From: an uncultured Dechloromonas sp.
GTDB lineage: Bacteria > Pseudomonadota > Gammaproteobacteria > Burkholderiales > Rhodocyclaceae
Direction: 5' to 3'
Assembly (NCBI GenBank): GCA_937996725.1
Contig: CALKUR010000092.1
Location: forward strand, 1 to 22,185
DNA length: 22,185 nucleotides
Shown: positions 1 to 7,060 of the stretch, piece by piece
Layout of the letters: each line of letters opens with the position of its first letter
Numbering within the stretch: the first letter of the stretch is position 1
The notes under the pieces: model-generated
What the model saw: only the letters and a program-made list of their open reading frames with translations
Database searches by the model: none
Told to the model about the DNA's origin: nothing
Made by a program: the position numbers and the translations under genes

Positions 1-1
1 G

Positions 2-1228
2 CCCAATCCGCAGGGGGTGTTTGTGCGCCATGGGGTGGACACCGGGTTTCTGGTGTTCAACGAACGGACCTACCCTCTGCTCTGCCGACTTTTTGGCCAC
101 CTACAGGTGCCCGTCGTCAAAAGTGATATGTCATTCTCGGTTAAAATTCCCGAAAATGATCTGGAGTGGGCTGGCACAGACTTGGATTCGGTCTTTGCGC
201 AACGGCGAAATCTCTTGCGCCCTTCTTTCTGGGGAATGCTGCGTGACATCCTGCGCTTCAACAAAGGCGCTACCCGTGGCCTCGATAACCCGAAGCTTTC
301 GGATATATCGCTGGGAGCCTATCTGGATAGCCATGGCTATGGTGATGCATTCCGCAATGATTATCTGCTACCTATGGCGGCTGCGATCTGGTCATGCCCA
401 ACGGAGCAGATGCTGGCTTATCCGTTCCACACCTTTGTGCGCTTCTGCCATAACCACGGGCTGTTGCAAATTATGGACCGGCCAACCTGGATGACCGTGG
501 CCGGGGGCTCACGAACCTACGTGGCCATGTTGCTCGACGCAATTCGAACCCATGGCGGGCACTTACATCTTGAATCCCCCGTAACAGGCATCGTAAGGGC
601 CTCAGACCATGTCAGCATCGGCACGGCAAATGGCAGCGTATCTTACGACCAGGTCATCATGGCATGCCACAGTGACCAGGCACTGCAGATCCTGGGAACA
701 GAGGCGACCTCTGAAGAACAAGCTTTGCTCGGATCGATCCACTATCAGGCAAACCGTGCCGTATTACATACAGACCAATCGCTGCTACCGGAGAATCACA
801 AAGCCTGGGCCGCCTGGAATTACGCATCACCTGGCAAGGCTATCAAAAGAATCGGGACAAGCCCTGTCAGCGTTTCGTATCTGCTCAATAAGCTTCAACC
901 CCTGCCGACCGAAACCCCGGTGATTGTGACGCTAAATCCATGGCACGAACCTGATCCTGCACGCACCTTCCGCCAGATCCATTACGCCCACCCCGTTTTT
1001 GACGGACCCGCCATTGCAGCGCAAGCCACCATTAAAAAAATGTCTGGTTTGAATCGCACGTTTTATGCGGGTGCTTGGCTAGGTTATGGATTTCATGAAG
1101 ATGGTTTCGCAGCAGGCGTTCGGGCTGCGTCACAACTTGCTCAACTACCGGACTGGATCCTTGGGGCTCAACCCGATCTGAACCAGATCGACTTGAGCGC
1201 ACAAATACCGGCAGCGGTACATCCATGA
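2..1228 (+). CDS. FAD-dependent amine-oxidase-like oxidoreductase (5' partial)
   Basis: This is the C-terminal 408 codons of an NAD(P)/FAD-dependent oxidoreductase of the flavin amine-oxidase type. The reading frame is open to the window edge. The visible part begins just before the VDTGFLVFNERTYP motif, which in this family lies some 40-50 residues after the start, so the Rossmann GxGxxG segment is missing. The C-terminal FAD-binding segment is present (YAGAWLGYGFHEDGF, near bases 1066-1110), which is typical of the family. The stop overlaps the DUF1365 start as ATGA, so the two are probably translationally coupled. Family members of this neighbourhood (FAD protein, DUF1365, CFA synthase) are associated with modification of membrane fatty acids and with singlet-oxygen regulons. 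The exact substrate here is unknown; acyl-chain desaturation or oxidation is an inference from context. Confidence 0.88.
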   Translation, partial: PNPQGVFVRHGVDTGFLVFNERTYPLLCRLFGHLQVPVVKSDMSFSVKIPENDLEWAGTDLDSVFAQRRNLLRPSFWGMLRDILRFNKGATRGLDNPKLSDISLGAYLDSHGYGDAFRNDYLLPMAAAIWSCPTEQMLAYPFHTFVRFCHNHGLLQIMDRPTWMTVAGGSRTYVAMLLDAIRTHGGHLHLESPVTGIVRASDHVSIGTANGSVSYDQVIMACHSDQALQILGTEATSEEQALLGSIHYQANRAVLHTDQSLLPENHKAWAAWNYASPGKAIKRIGTSPVSVSYLLNKLQPLPTETPVIVTLNPWHEPDPARTFRQIHYAHPVFDGPAIAAQATIKKMSGLNRTFYAGAWLGYGFHEDGFAAGVRAASQLAQLPDWILGAQPDLNQIDLSAQIPAAVHP

Positions 1229-2040
1229 CAACGTCTGTTGACAGCTGGTTATCCCCGGCCTTGTGCATCGGTGACGTGATGCATGCACGGACTCGGCCTG
1301 CTCGCAACGTTTTTCATTACCCCATCTTCTATCTGAGGCTACCGCTCAGCCGACTAACCACTTTGAATATGCGGGGGCTGGCTATCAACAAACCGGGGCT
1401 ATGCCAGATTCTGAATCGGGATCACGGCCCGCGAGACGGGAGCGACTTGCTGGCGTGGGTGCGTGCGCTTCTGAACCAAAATGGCATGTCGGAGGTAACC
1501 GAGGATGGCGAGGTGATCCTGCAGACCATGCCCAGAATATTCGGATATCTCTTCAACCCCGTAAGTTTCTATTTTTGCCATGATCGGAAGGGGCTATTGC
1601 GTGCCGTGGTTTGCGAAGTGAGTAATACCTTCGGAGAACGACACAATTATCTGGTGGCTCATCCAGACCACCGGCCAATTGAAACGCATGACTGCCTCCA
1701 CGCCCAAAAGGTCTTTCATGTGTCGCCCTTCTTTCCACTCAATGGCGGGTATGAATTCCGTTTTGGTGGCAAGCCGGCGTCTCCAATTGCCATGATCAAT
1801 TACACATCCACCGGCTCGGAGGATGCTCAGGTTGGGCACGGACAGTATGGCTTGCGCACCTGGATCCGGGGCGATGCCTTTGCTCTCAGTGCAAAGTCGC
1901 TCCGTGCTGCCTTATTGCGGTTTCCCTTCCTAACCTTCGGTGTCATCATCAGAATTCACTGGCAAGCCCTACGTCTGTGGGTTAGGAAAGTTACATTTTT
2001 CTCCAAACCTACGGCCCCGCTTAAGGAGACAACATCATGA
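1225..2040 (+). CDS. DUF1365 family protein
   Basis: This is a 271-residue protein of the DUF1365 family, close to the family's usual length. The family hallmarks are visible: RIFGYLFNPVSFYFCHD at residues 104-120 and SNTFGERHNYLV from about residue 133, followed by the HVSPFFPLNGGYEF region. No signal peptide is apparent; the C-terminal part has a short hydrophobic stretch. It starts inside the stop of the FAD oxidoreductase gene (ATGA) and ends in another ATGA overlap with the methyltransferase gene, so the three are almost certainly made together. The biochemical role of DUF1365 is not established to my knowledge. Constant partnership with an FAD oxidoreductase and a CFA-type methyltransferase suggests a part in acyl-chain modification. 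Confidence 0.9.
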   Translation: MTTSVDSWLSPALCIGDVMHARTRPARNVFHYPIFYLRLPLSRLTTLNMRGLAINKPGLCQILNRDHGPRDGSDLLAWVRALLNQNGMSEVTEDGEVILQTMPRIFGYLFNPVSFYFCHDRKGLLRAVVCEVSNTFGERHNYLVAHPDHRPIETHDCLHAQKVFHVSPFFPLNGGYEFRFGGKPASPIAMINYTSTGSEDAQVGHGQYGLRTWIRGDAFALSAKSLRAALLRFPFLTFGVIIRIHWQALRLWVRKVTFFSKPTAPLKETTS

Positions 2041-3335
2041 ATAGTCGTACCGAGGCATTGCGGTCAGACAGCATCGCCCAATCCCTGTGCGCTGGCAGTG
2101 TCTCAGAGGCATTTGCCCCGGCCACGCCTGAACGACGAATGACGAAACTCCCAGCGGCCGCCAGAATCGTTCTGGAGATGCTGGACGGCATAACAACCGG
2201 ACAAATACAGATGACACTGCCGGACGGTGGCCTGCACCACTGTGGCACCAGCAATACAGGCCCTGTGGTCGACATGGTCGTTCATGAGTGGTCTGTTTTT
2301 GGAGACATTGTTGGTCGTGGCGATATTGGCGCAGCCGAGGCTTTTATTGATGGCCTTTGGGGAACAGAATCGCTGTCAGAGCTACTGACGCTAATTGCTG
2401 GTAATCGAGACGCCATGGAAAAAGCAATCCATGGGCGTCGCTGGCAACTCCTGAGTTCCTGGTTATTACACCGGTTCCGCGCCAACACACGTCGTGGCAG
2501 CAAGCGCAACATCATGGCGCATTACGATCTGGGCAACGACTTCTATCAACTCTGGCTGGATGAGACGATGACGTATTCCAGCGCGCTGTTTCAGGAACAT
2601 GAGCATCCTGATCAGGCTGATTGGGTTGCCCTGCCTGCTGCGCAACGCGCCAAGAACGATCGAATGCTTGATACGCTCAACATCAAGGCCGGCGATCGGG
2701 TCCTGGAAGTCGGCTGCGGTTGGGGTGGGTTCGCCGAACAGGCCACCGCTCGTGGCGCACATGTCACTGGCCTGACCCTTTCACCTGCACAACAAGCATT
2801 TGCCCAGGCTCGGGCAAAGCAGGGGGGCTGGTCAGCACAATCCGATTTTCTGCTAACGGACTACCGCGATATCCAGGGGCAGTTTGATCATATCGTCTCG
2901 GTAGAGATGTTCGAAGCCGTTGGAGAACGCTGGTGGCCAACCTACTTCCGGACTTTGAAGCGGCTCCTCAAACCCGGTGGCCGCGCCCTGATTCAAGTCA
3001 TCACAATCGATGACGCTCACTTTCGGCAATATCGACGGGGCACAGACTTTATTCAACGCCACGTGTTTCCCGGTGGAATGTTGCCTTCGCCGTCCATCTT
3101 TTGCGGCCAGGCGCAACACGCAGGGTTTGCAGTGACGGACGACCTGGCCTTCGGGTTACATTACGCGCGTACGCTTGGCTTATGGCACGAAGCATTCCGC
3201 GAGCGCCTGCTGGAAGTCAAGGCACAAGGCTTTGATGATCGTTTCCTGCGCTTATGGCGTTTTTATCTCGCCTACTGCGAGGCGGGTTTCCGAGCTGGCT
3301 CGATTGATGTCCACCAATACACGCTACAGTCTTAA
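2037..3335 (+). CDS. Cyclopropane-fatty-acyl-phospholipid synthase family methyltransferase
   Basis: This is a 432-residue SAM-dependent methyltransferase of the CFA synthase family (E. coli Cfa is 382 residues). It is expected to transfer a methylene or methyl group to a double bond in phospholipid acyl chains at the membrane surface. Visible motifs are AHYDLGNDFYQLWLDE at residues 161-176, the SAM-binding loop VLEVGCGWGG at 222-231, SVEMFEAVGERWW, FIQRHVFPGG, and the C-terminal YLAYCEAGFRAG that carries the conserved cysteine. The extra length is an N-terminal extension of roughly 40-50 residues. An AAGGAG site lies 8 bases before the ATG. In related FAD/DUF1365 clusters the CFA-like enzyme may make methylated (precursor of furan) rather than cyclopropane fatty acids, so I do not assign the symbol cfa. 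Confidence 0.92.
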   Translation: MNSRTEALRSDSIAQSLCAGSVSEAFAPATPERRMTKLPAAARIVLEMLDGITTGQIQMTLPDGGLHHCGTSNTGPVVDMVVHEWSVFGDIVGRGDIGAAEAFIDGLWGTESLSELLTLIAGNRDAMEKAIHGRRWQLLSSWLLHRFRANTRRGSKRNIMAHYDLGNDFYQLWLDETMTYSSALFQEHEHPDQADWVALPAAQRAKNDRMLDTLNIKAGDRVLEVGCGWGGFAEQATARGAHVTGLTLSPAQQAFAQARAKQGGWSAQSDFLLTDYRDIQGQFDHIVSVEMFEAVGERWWPTYFRTLKRLLKPGGRALIQVITIDDAHFRQYRRGTDFIQRHVFPGGMLPSPSIFCGQAQHAGFAVTDDLAFGLHYARTLGLWHEAFRERLLEVKAQGFDDRFLRLWRFYLAYCEAGFRAGSIDVHQYTLQS

Positions 3336-3346
3336 AGGAGTGTGTC

Positions 3347-3892
3347 ATGGCACAACTAACATCTTTTTGGCGAAAACCCCTACTTGCCTTATGCACACTA
3401 ATCGGATTAAGTGGCTGCGGTGGCATTGATGTTTCGCAGTATGCCAATGAGCAGCCAACCCTTGATCTTAAGCGCTACTTTAATGGCACGATCGATGCCT
3501 ATGGCATGTTTCAAAAGCGGTCTGGTGAAGTCGTCAAACGATTCCATGTCGTCATTGAAGCCCATTGGCAGGGTGACATTGGCACACTGGATGAACGATT
3601 TACTTACAGTGACGGTACAACGCAACAGCGCATCTGGACAATTACCAAAACAGGCGCTCAAAGCTATCGAGGCACGGCATCAGATGTGATTGGCGAGGCC
3701 ATCGGAGAAAGCGCAGGTAACGCTTTACGCTGGCGCTATGTACTCGCGTTACCGGTTGATGACAAGGTCTATCATGTCGACTTCGATGACTGGATGTTCC
3801 TAATGGATGACCGCGTCATGCTTAACCGTTCGGCGATGTCCAAGTGGGGGTTCGACCTCGGTGAGGTGACTCTGACTTTTGTGAAACGCTAA
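3347..3892 (+). CDS. DUF3833 family lipoprotein
   Basis: This is a 181-residue protein with a short charged N-terminus, a hydrophobic run and a lipobox (LSGC) with the lipidated cysteine at residue 24, so it is expected to be a membrane-anchored periplasmic lipoprotein. The mature part has the DUF3833 pattern: a GMFQKRSGEVVKRFHV segment, then FTYSDGTTQQRIW, a central VIGEAIGESAGNALRW stretch, and the C-terminal DDWMFLMDDRVMLNRSAMSKWGF. A strong AAAGGAG site sits 6 bases upstream of the ATG and overlaps the stop of the methyltransferase gene. The family recurs in these lipid-modification clusters. Its fold suggests ligand or lipid binding, but I know of no demonstrated function. Confidence 0.88.
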   Translation: MAQLTSFWRKPLLALCTLIGLSGCGGIDVSQYANEQPTLDLKRYFNGTIDAYGMFQKRSGEVVKRFHVVIEAHWQGDIGTLDERFTYSDGTTQQRIWTITKTGAQSYRGTASDVIGEAIGESAGNALRWRYVLALPVDDKVYHVDFDDWMFLMDDRVMLNRSAMSKWGFDLGEVTLTFVKR

Positions 3893-3903
3893 GCCTCCTA
3901 ATC

Positions 3904-4770
3904 ATGGCTTGGCAGCTCAATCAACCTATCCGCCCAGGTGACTGGGCCGGTATGCGTGTCTGGATTATCGGTGCCTCGACGGGTATCGGTGCCGCGCTCG
4001 CCCAGCAATTGGCCGGACTTGGTGCTAATCTAGTTCTTTCAGCACGCGGCCGGGATGCATTGGATAAGATCGCCGATCGATGCAGATATCGCCATGAAGA
4101 TAGCATTCTTATGGTGCTGCCTTTTGATGCATGTGATGAAAAAGAGACCCTGTCAGCTACAACACAGATCCGGGAACGCTTGGGCAGCATTGATCTTGTG
4201 ATCTATAACGCCGGCACCTATGAAGCAACACGCATCGATTCGTTAACTGCACATGGCGCAGAGCATGCGTTACGGCTGAACCTGATCGCCCCAATTGTAG
4301 CAACGCCAATGATTCTGCCATTAATCCTTCAGGCACCTCGCGATGGACGTGCCCGAGGTTTTGCCTTTGTTGCCAGCGTTGCCGGTTATCGTGGGCTGCC
4401 TCGCGCCCTGACTTACGGCCCCGGCAAGGCTGGTTTGACTAACTTTGCCGAATCGTTATGGGTCGACCTGCACGGCATAGGGCTTAATACGTGGATCATT
4501 AACCCCGGTTTCGTACGCACCCGTCTGACTGCACAAAATACCTTCGATATGCCGGCACTGATCGAACCAGAGGACGCTGCATTGGCGATCATCAAAGGAT
4601 TTGCCAGAAGTTGCTTCGAGATTCACTTCCCCAAGCGTTTCACGTACTTCATGAAGCTGCTGCAACTATTACCGATTGGGTGGTACTTGCGACTGGTTCA
4701 GCGACTCGTGCCCCCACTGTCTCCAGCATCGTTCCCTATTACCTGTAAAGACACCAAGGAATCATCATGA
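3904..4770 (+). CDS. Short-chain dehydrogenase/reductase (SDR)
   Basis: This is a 288-residue classical-type SDR expected to oxidise or reduce a hydroxyl or carbonyl group with NAD(P)(H). The cofactor loop GASTGIG is at residues 23-29, an NAG motif follows near residue 102, and the catalytic set is Ser158, Tyr171 and Lys175 (YGPGK). The N-terminus has about 15 residues before the Rossmann fold, and the C-terminus has a hydrophobic LLQLLPIGWYLRLVQRLVPPL stretch that could sit at the membrane. It starts 11 bases after the DUF3833 gene and its stop overlaps the next start as ATGA. The substrate cannot be told from sequence; membership of the operon points to an oxidised lipid or acyl chain. Confidence 0.9.
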   Translation: MAWQLNQPIRPGDWAGMRVWIIGASTGIGAALAQQLAGLGANLVLSARGRDALDKIADRCRYRHEDSILMVLPFDACDEKETLSATTQIRERLGSIDLVIYNAGTYEATRIDSLTAHGAEHALRLNLIAPIVATPMILPLILQAPRDGRARGFAFVASVAGYRGLPRALTYGPGKAGLTNFAESLWVDLHGIGLNTWIINPGFVRTRLTAQNTFDMPALIEPEDAALAIIKGFARSCFEIHFPKRFTYFMKLLQLLPIGWYLRLVQRLVPPLSPASFPITCKDTKESS

Positions 4771-5219
4771 CTCGCCTCAGCACAGAAAAAACCCGAGCAG
4801 CTGTCGATGTACTCATCCCCTTCTATGAGCAGCTACGCCCAGAGGATGTCGCACGCTTTGATGCGTATTATCGGCACGATGCGCAATTTCGAGATCCGTT
4901 TAATCATGTCAGCAACATTGATGGCATCAAGCGGATTTTTGCGCATATGTTCACCCAGGTGAACGACCCGGGGTTTCGTATTACCAAAACGATCATCGGG
5001 GAAGGTGACGCCATACTATTCTGGACATTTCATTTTCGATTCAAGGGACTGGGTTGCAAGTCGACCCAATCGCTGGAAGGAGTAACGCATCTGGAACTTG
5101 ATGATGAAGGTCGAGTCACGCTTCACCGAGACTATTGGGATGCCGCTGAAGAGCTTTATGGCCGGCTACCGGTTATCGGTTCCATCATGCGCGGACTGCA
5201 ACGGATGATTCGTGCCTAG
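4767..5219 (+). CDS. NTF2-like (SnoaL-type) protein
   Basis: This is a 150-residue cone-shaped NTF2-like protein. The N-terminal helix (about residues 10-27) leads into FDAYYRHDAQFRDPFN, the usual entry to the pocket. The C-terminal beta sheet carries LELDDEGRVTLHRDYWDAAEELY. Such proteins bind or isomerise small hydrophobic ligands. It lacks a signal peptide, so it is cytoplasmic. The start overlaps the SDR stop (ATGA) and AAGGA lies 6 bases upstream. It is the last gene of the + strand operon and ends only 9 bases from the end of the convergent MFS gene. The ligand is unknown. Confidence 0.85.
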   Translation: MTRLSTEKTRAAVDVLIPFYEQLRPEDVARFDAYYRHDAQFRDPFNHVSNIDGIKRIFAHMFTQVNDPGFRITKTIIGEGDAILFWTFHFRFKGLGCKSTQSLEGVTHLELDDEGRVTLHRDYWDAAEELYGRLPVIGSIMRGLQRMIRA

Positions 5220-5228
5220 CCCATCACC

Positions 5229-6455
5229 CTAGCCTTTTATCGTCAGCGCCTTTCGCCAGTTAATCAATAGCCCAATTGCAACAACTTTGAGCACCAGCGG
5301 CAGCAAGACATAGACTGCAACCAATACGTCCGTATGATTCGTGTTACCAGGCACATATCCCAGAACGGCCAGCAACGGCAAAGCGATGCCGGCAGCGAGT
5401 GCCAGATTAATCTTAGCGACCAGATTCCAGATCCCGAAGTAAGTACCCGTCGCGCCGTGCTTTTCACCCAGATCAGCGACCATCGATGCGGGGATTGTCA
5501 GATCGGTGCCTACAGCCAACCCTGAAACGACGCACACCCCAAGAAACCAGAGCCAATCGCCCGCCCCCAGGAAAGCTGCTCCTGAAAAGCCCGCAATCGC
5601 TAAGAGCATGGCGATTATCCAAGTCCAAGGGCGCCCTATCCATTGAGCAATTCGAACCCAGAACGGAACCGATAGCGCTGCAGCGAGAAAATAGGTTCCA
5701 AGTAATAATCCAGTCTGGTCTGGAGCATCCAAAACGTCCGACACGTAGAACACGAACAGGGTCGCCGGAAACGCTGAGGCAGTCCCATTGGCGAAGAAGA
5801 CCAGCAGCAGTTTTCGATAGACCGGGTCAGACCATGTCACTTTGAGTCGGGACACCAGCGATTCCTGAGCTATCTGCTGCTGGCCAGCTGGCATTCGCCA
5901 CACCACGCCAACGGCAGTGAACAGGAGCCCCACTAGAAACCATGGCAGCACTTGCATACCGATCACCGGATCGCTCGAAATTAGCGTCGGTATCACGGCT
6001 GCAATCACCACACCCGCCAAAATGAATGCCTCACGAGCACCCGTAAGACGAAGCCTCTCGACCGAATCGCGACCGAGATCGCCGCCCCAGGCCTGATAAG
6101 CAATCATGGCCGCAGAAAATCCTAAGGTACACAGGACTAACGTTGCAAATAACCAGATGGCCGGATGAGCTGATAACGTGAATGACGGACTGAACAGCGC
6201 CACGAAACCAATGCCAAAGGGAACTAAGGCCGCATAAAGCAATGGCTTTCTTGGGAAGCGGTCAGCTAACCAGCCAAAGCAAGGGTCGGCTACGGCATCC
6301 AATAAGCGGGTCAACAACAGAACGATGCCAATGGTCGACAAGCCCAGCAAACCCGTACGTGCGTAGAGATCCGGAACAAAGAGGTAAATGGGCAATGCAC
6401 CAAAGGCCAGCGGTAGGCCAAGTACACCGTAGGCAACCACTTGCCGATGCTTCAT
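5229..6455 (-). CDS. MFS transporter of the GPH (MelB-like) type
   Basis: This is a 408-residue integral membrane protein with about 12 hydrophobic segments. The GPH/MelB-like signature is near the N-terminus: TRLLDAVADPCFGWLADRFPRK at residues 49-70, with Asp53, Asp57 and Asp65. The central AYQAWGGDLGRDSVERLRLTGARE segment is also typical of this subfamily. It should be a cation- or proton-coupled symporter. The substrate is unknown: members near lipid-modification genes need not carry sugars. The start codon shares one base with the stop of the upstream chalcone-isomerase-like gene (TAATG), so translation is coupled. The gene ends 9 bases from the convergent NTF2-like gene. Confidence 0.85.
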   Translation of the reverse strand: MKHRQVVAYGVLGLPLAFGALPIYLFVPDLYARTGLLGLSTIGIVLLLTRLLDAVADPCFGWLADRFPRKPLLYAALVPFGIGFVALFSPSFTLSAHPAIWLFATLVLCTLGFSAAMIAYQAWGGDLGRDSVERLRLTGAREAFILAGVVIAAVIPTLISSDPVIGMQVLPWFLVGLLFTAVGVVWRMPAGQQQIAQESLVSRLKVTWSDPVYRKLLLVFFANGTASAFPATLFVFYVSDVLDAPDQTGLLLGTYFLAAALSVPFWVRIAQWIGRPWTWIIAMLLAIAGFSGAAFLGAGDWLWFLGVCVVSGLAVGTDLTIPASMVADLGEKHGATGTYFGIWNLVAKINLALAAGIALPLLAVLGYVPGNTNHTDVLVAVYVLLPLVLKVVAIGLLINWRKALTIKG

Positions 6456-7060
6456 TAACCGGTACCACCCTGCAGAAGCCGGTTGCGTAATTTTGGTTCA
6501 GCGGTTCGCGGGTCAAGCCATATCCCAAAGAAGAGACGCGCAAAGTCGGCATCGTTAATCTGGCCAATTTCCCGATTGTTGTACAAGAATATCGCCGTCC
6601 CCGGTCGATAGATACCAATAATCTGGTCACCCGGTTTTACATCGGGAAATATCTTTGCCATGGCTGGGCCCCAAACCGCCAATTGCTGTTCGCTGGCACC
6701 CAATTCGCGCATGTGATCAACGCTGGCGTTGGCGATTTTAAAACCGGCAATATCGCGCTTGTAGGTGAGCTGTAAGGCGATCGGTGGCTCGGCCGGATTA
6801 GACCCCGCCCAGAGCTGCGCTTCATACACCAAAAAACCGAACCGACGCAATTCGCCGGAGCCATACTTTTGCAGACTGAGATTGCCACCAAAGACACGTG
6901 ACTCGGCAAAGCTCACGCCTGAGCCCATCAAAACCATCAGGGCAACCAACACGAGTAAGAAAGTGTGGCTAAATTTTACGTAGGCGACTGAAAGCGACAG
7001 CTTCCGCCACCTCTCTTTATCTGCCACCTCGCGCTCAAAGAAGATCGAAACGGTCTGCAT
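6455..7060 (-). CDS. Chalcone isomerase-like secreted protein
   Basis: This is a 201-residue protein of the bacterial chalcone-isomerase-like family. Family features include the RFGFLVYEAQLWAG strand, LQLTYKRDIAGFKIANAS, GDQIIGIYRPGTAIFLYNN and the C-terminal ARLFFGIWLDPRTAEPKLR. A hydrophobic segment (FLLVLVALMVLMGSGVSFA, about residues 34-52) looks like a signal peptide, but about 32 residues precede it. The first ATG lies inside the end of katG, a 26-base overlap, and I see no better ATG nearer the signal peptide; a start further in cannot be excluded. These proteins are usually not true chalcone isomerases: plant and bacterial relatives bind fatty acids. That fits the adjoining lipid-modification genes, but it is inference. 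Confidence 0.82.
   Translation of the reverse strand: MQTVSIFFEREVADKERWRKLSLSVAYVKFSHTFLLVLVALMVLMGSGVSFAESRVFGGNLSLQKYGSGELRRFGFLVYEAQLWAGSNPAEPPIALQLTYKRDIAGFKIANASVDHMRELGASEQQLAVWGPAMAKIFPDVKPGDQIIGIYRPGTAIFLYNNREIGQINDADFARLFFGIWLDPRTAEPKLRNRLLQGGTG

Noticed and set aside
175..192. TGGCAC-containing sigma-54-like string within the FAD oxidoreductase gene
   Set aside because: It lies inside coding sequence, lacks the TTGC half and has no gene start downstream.
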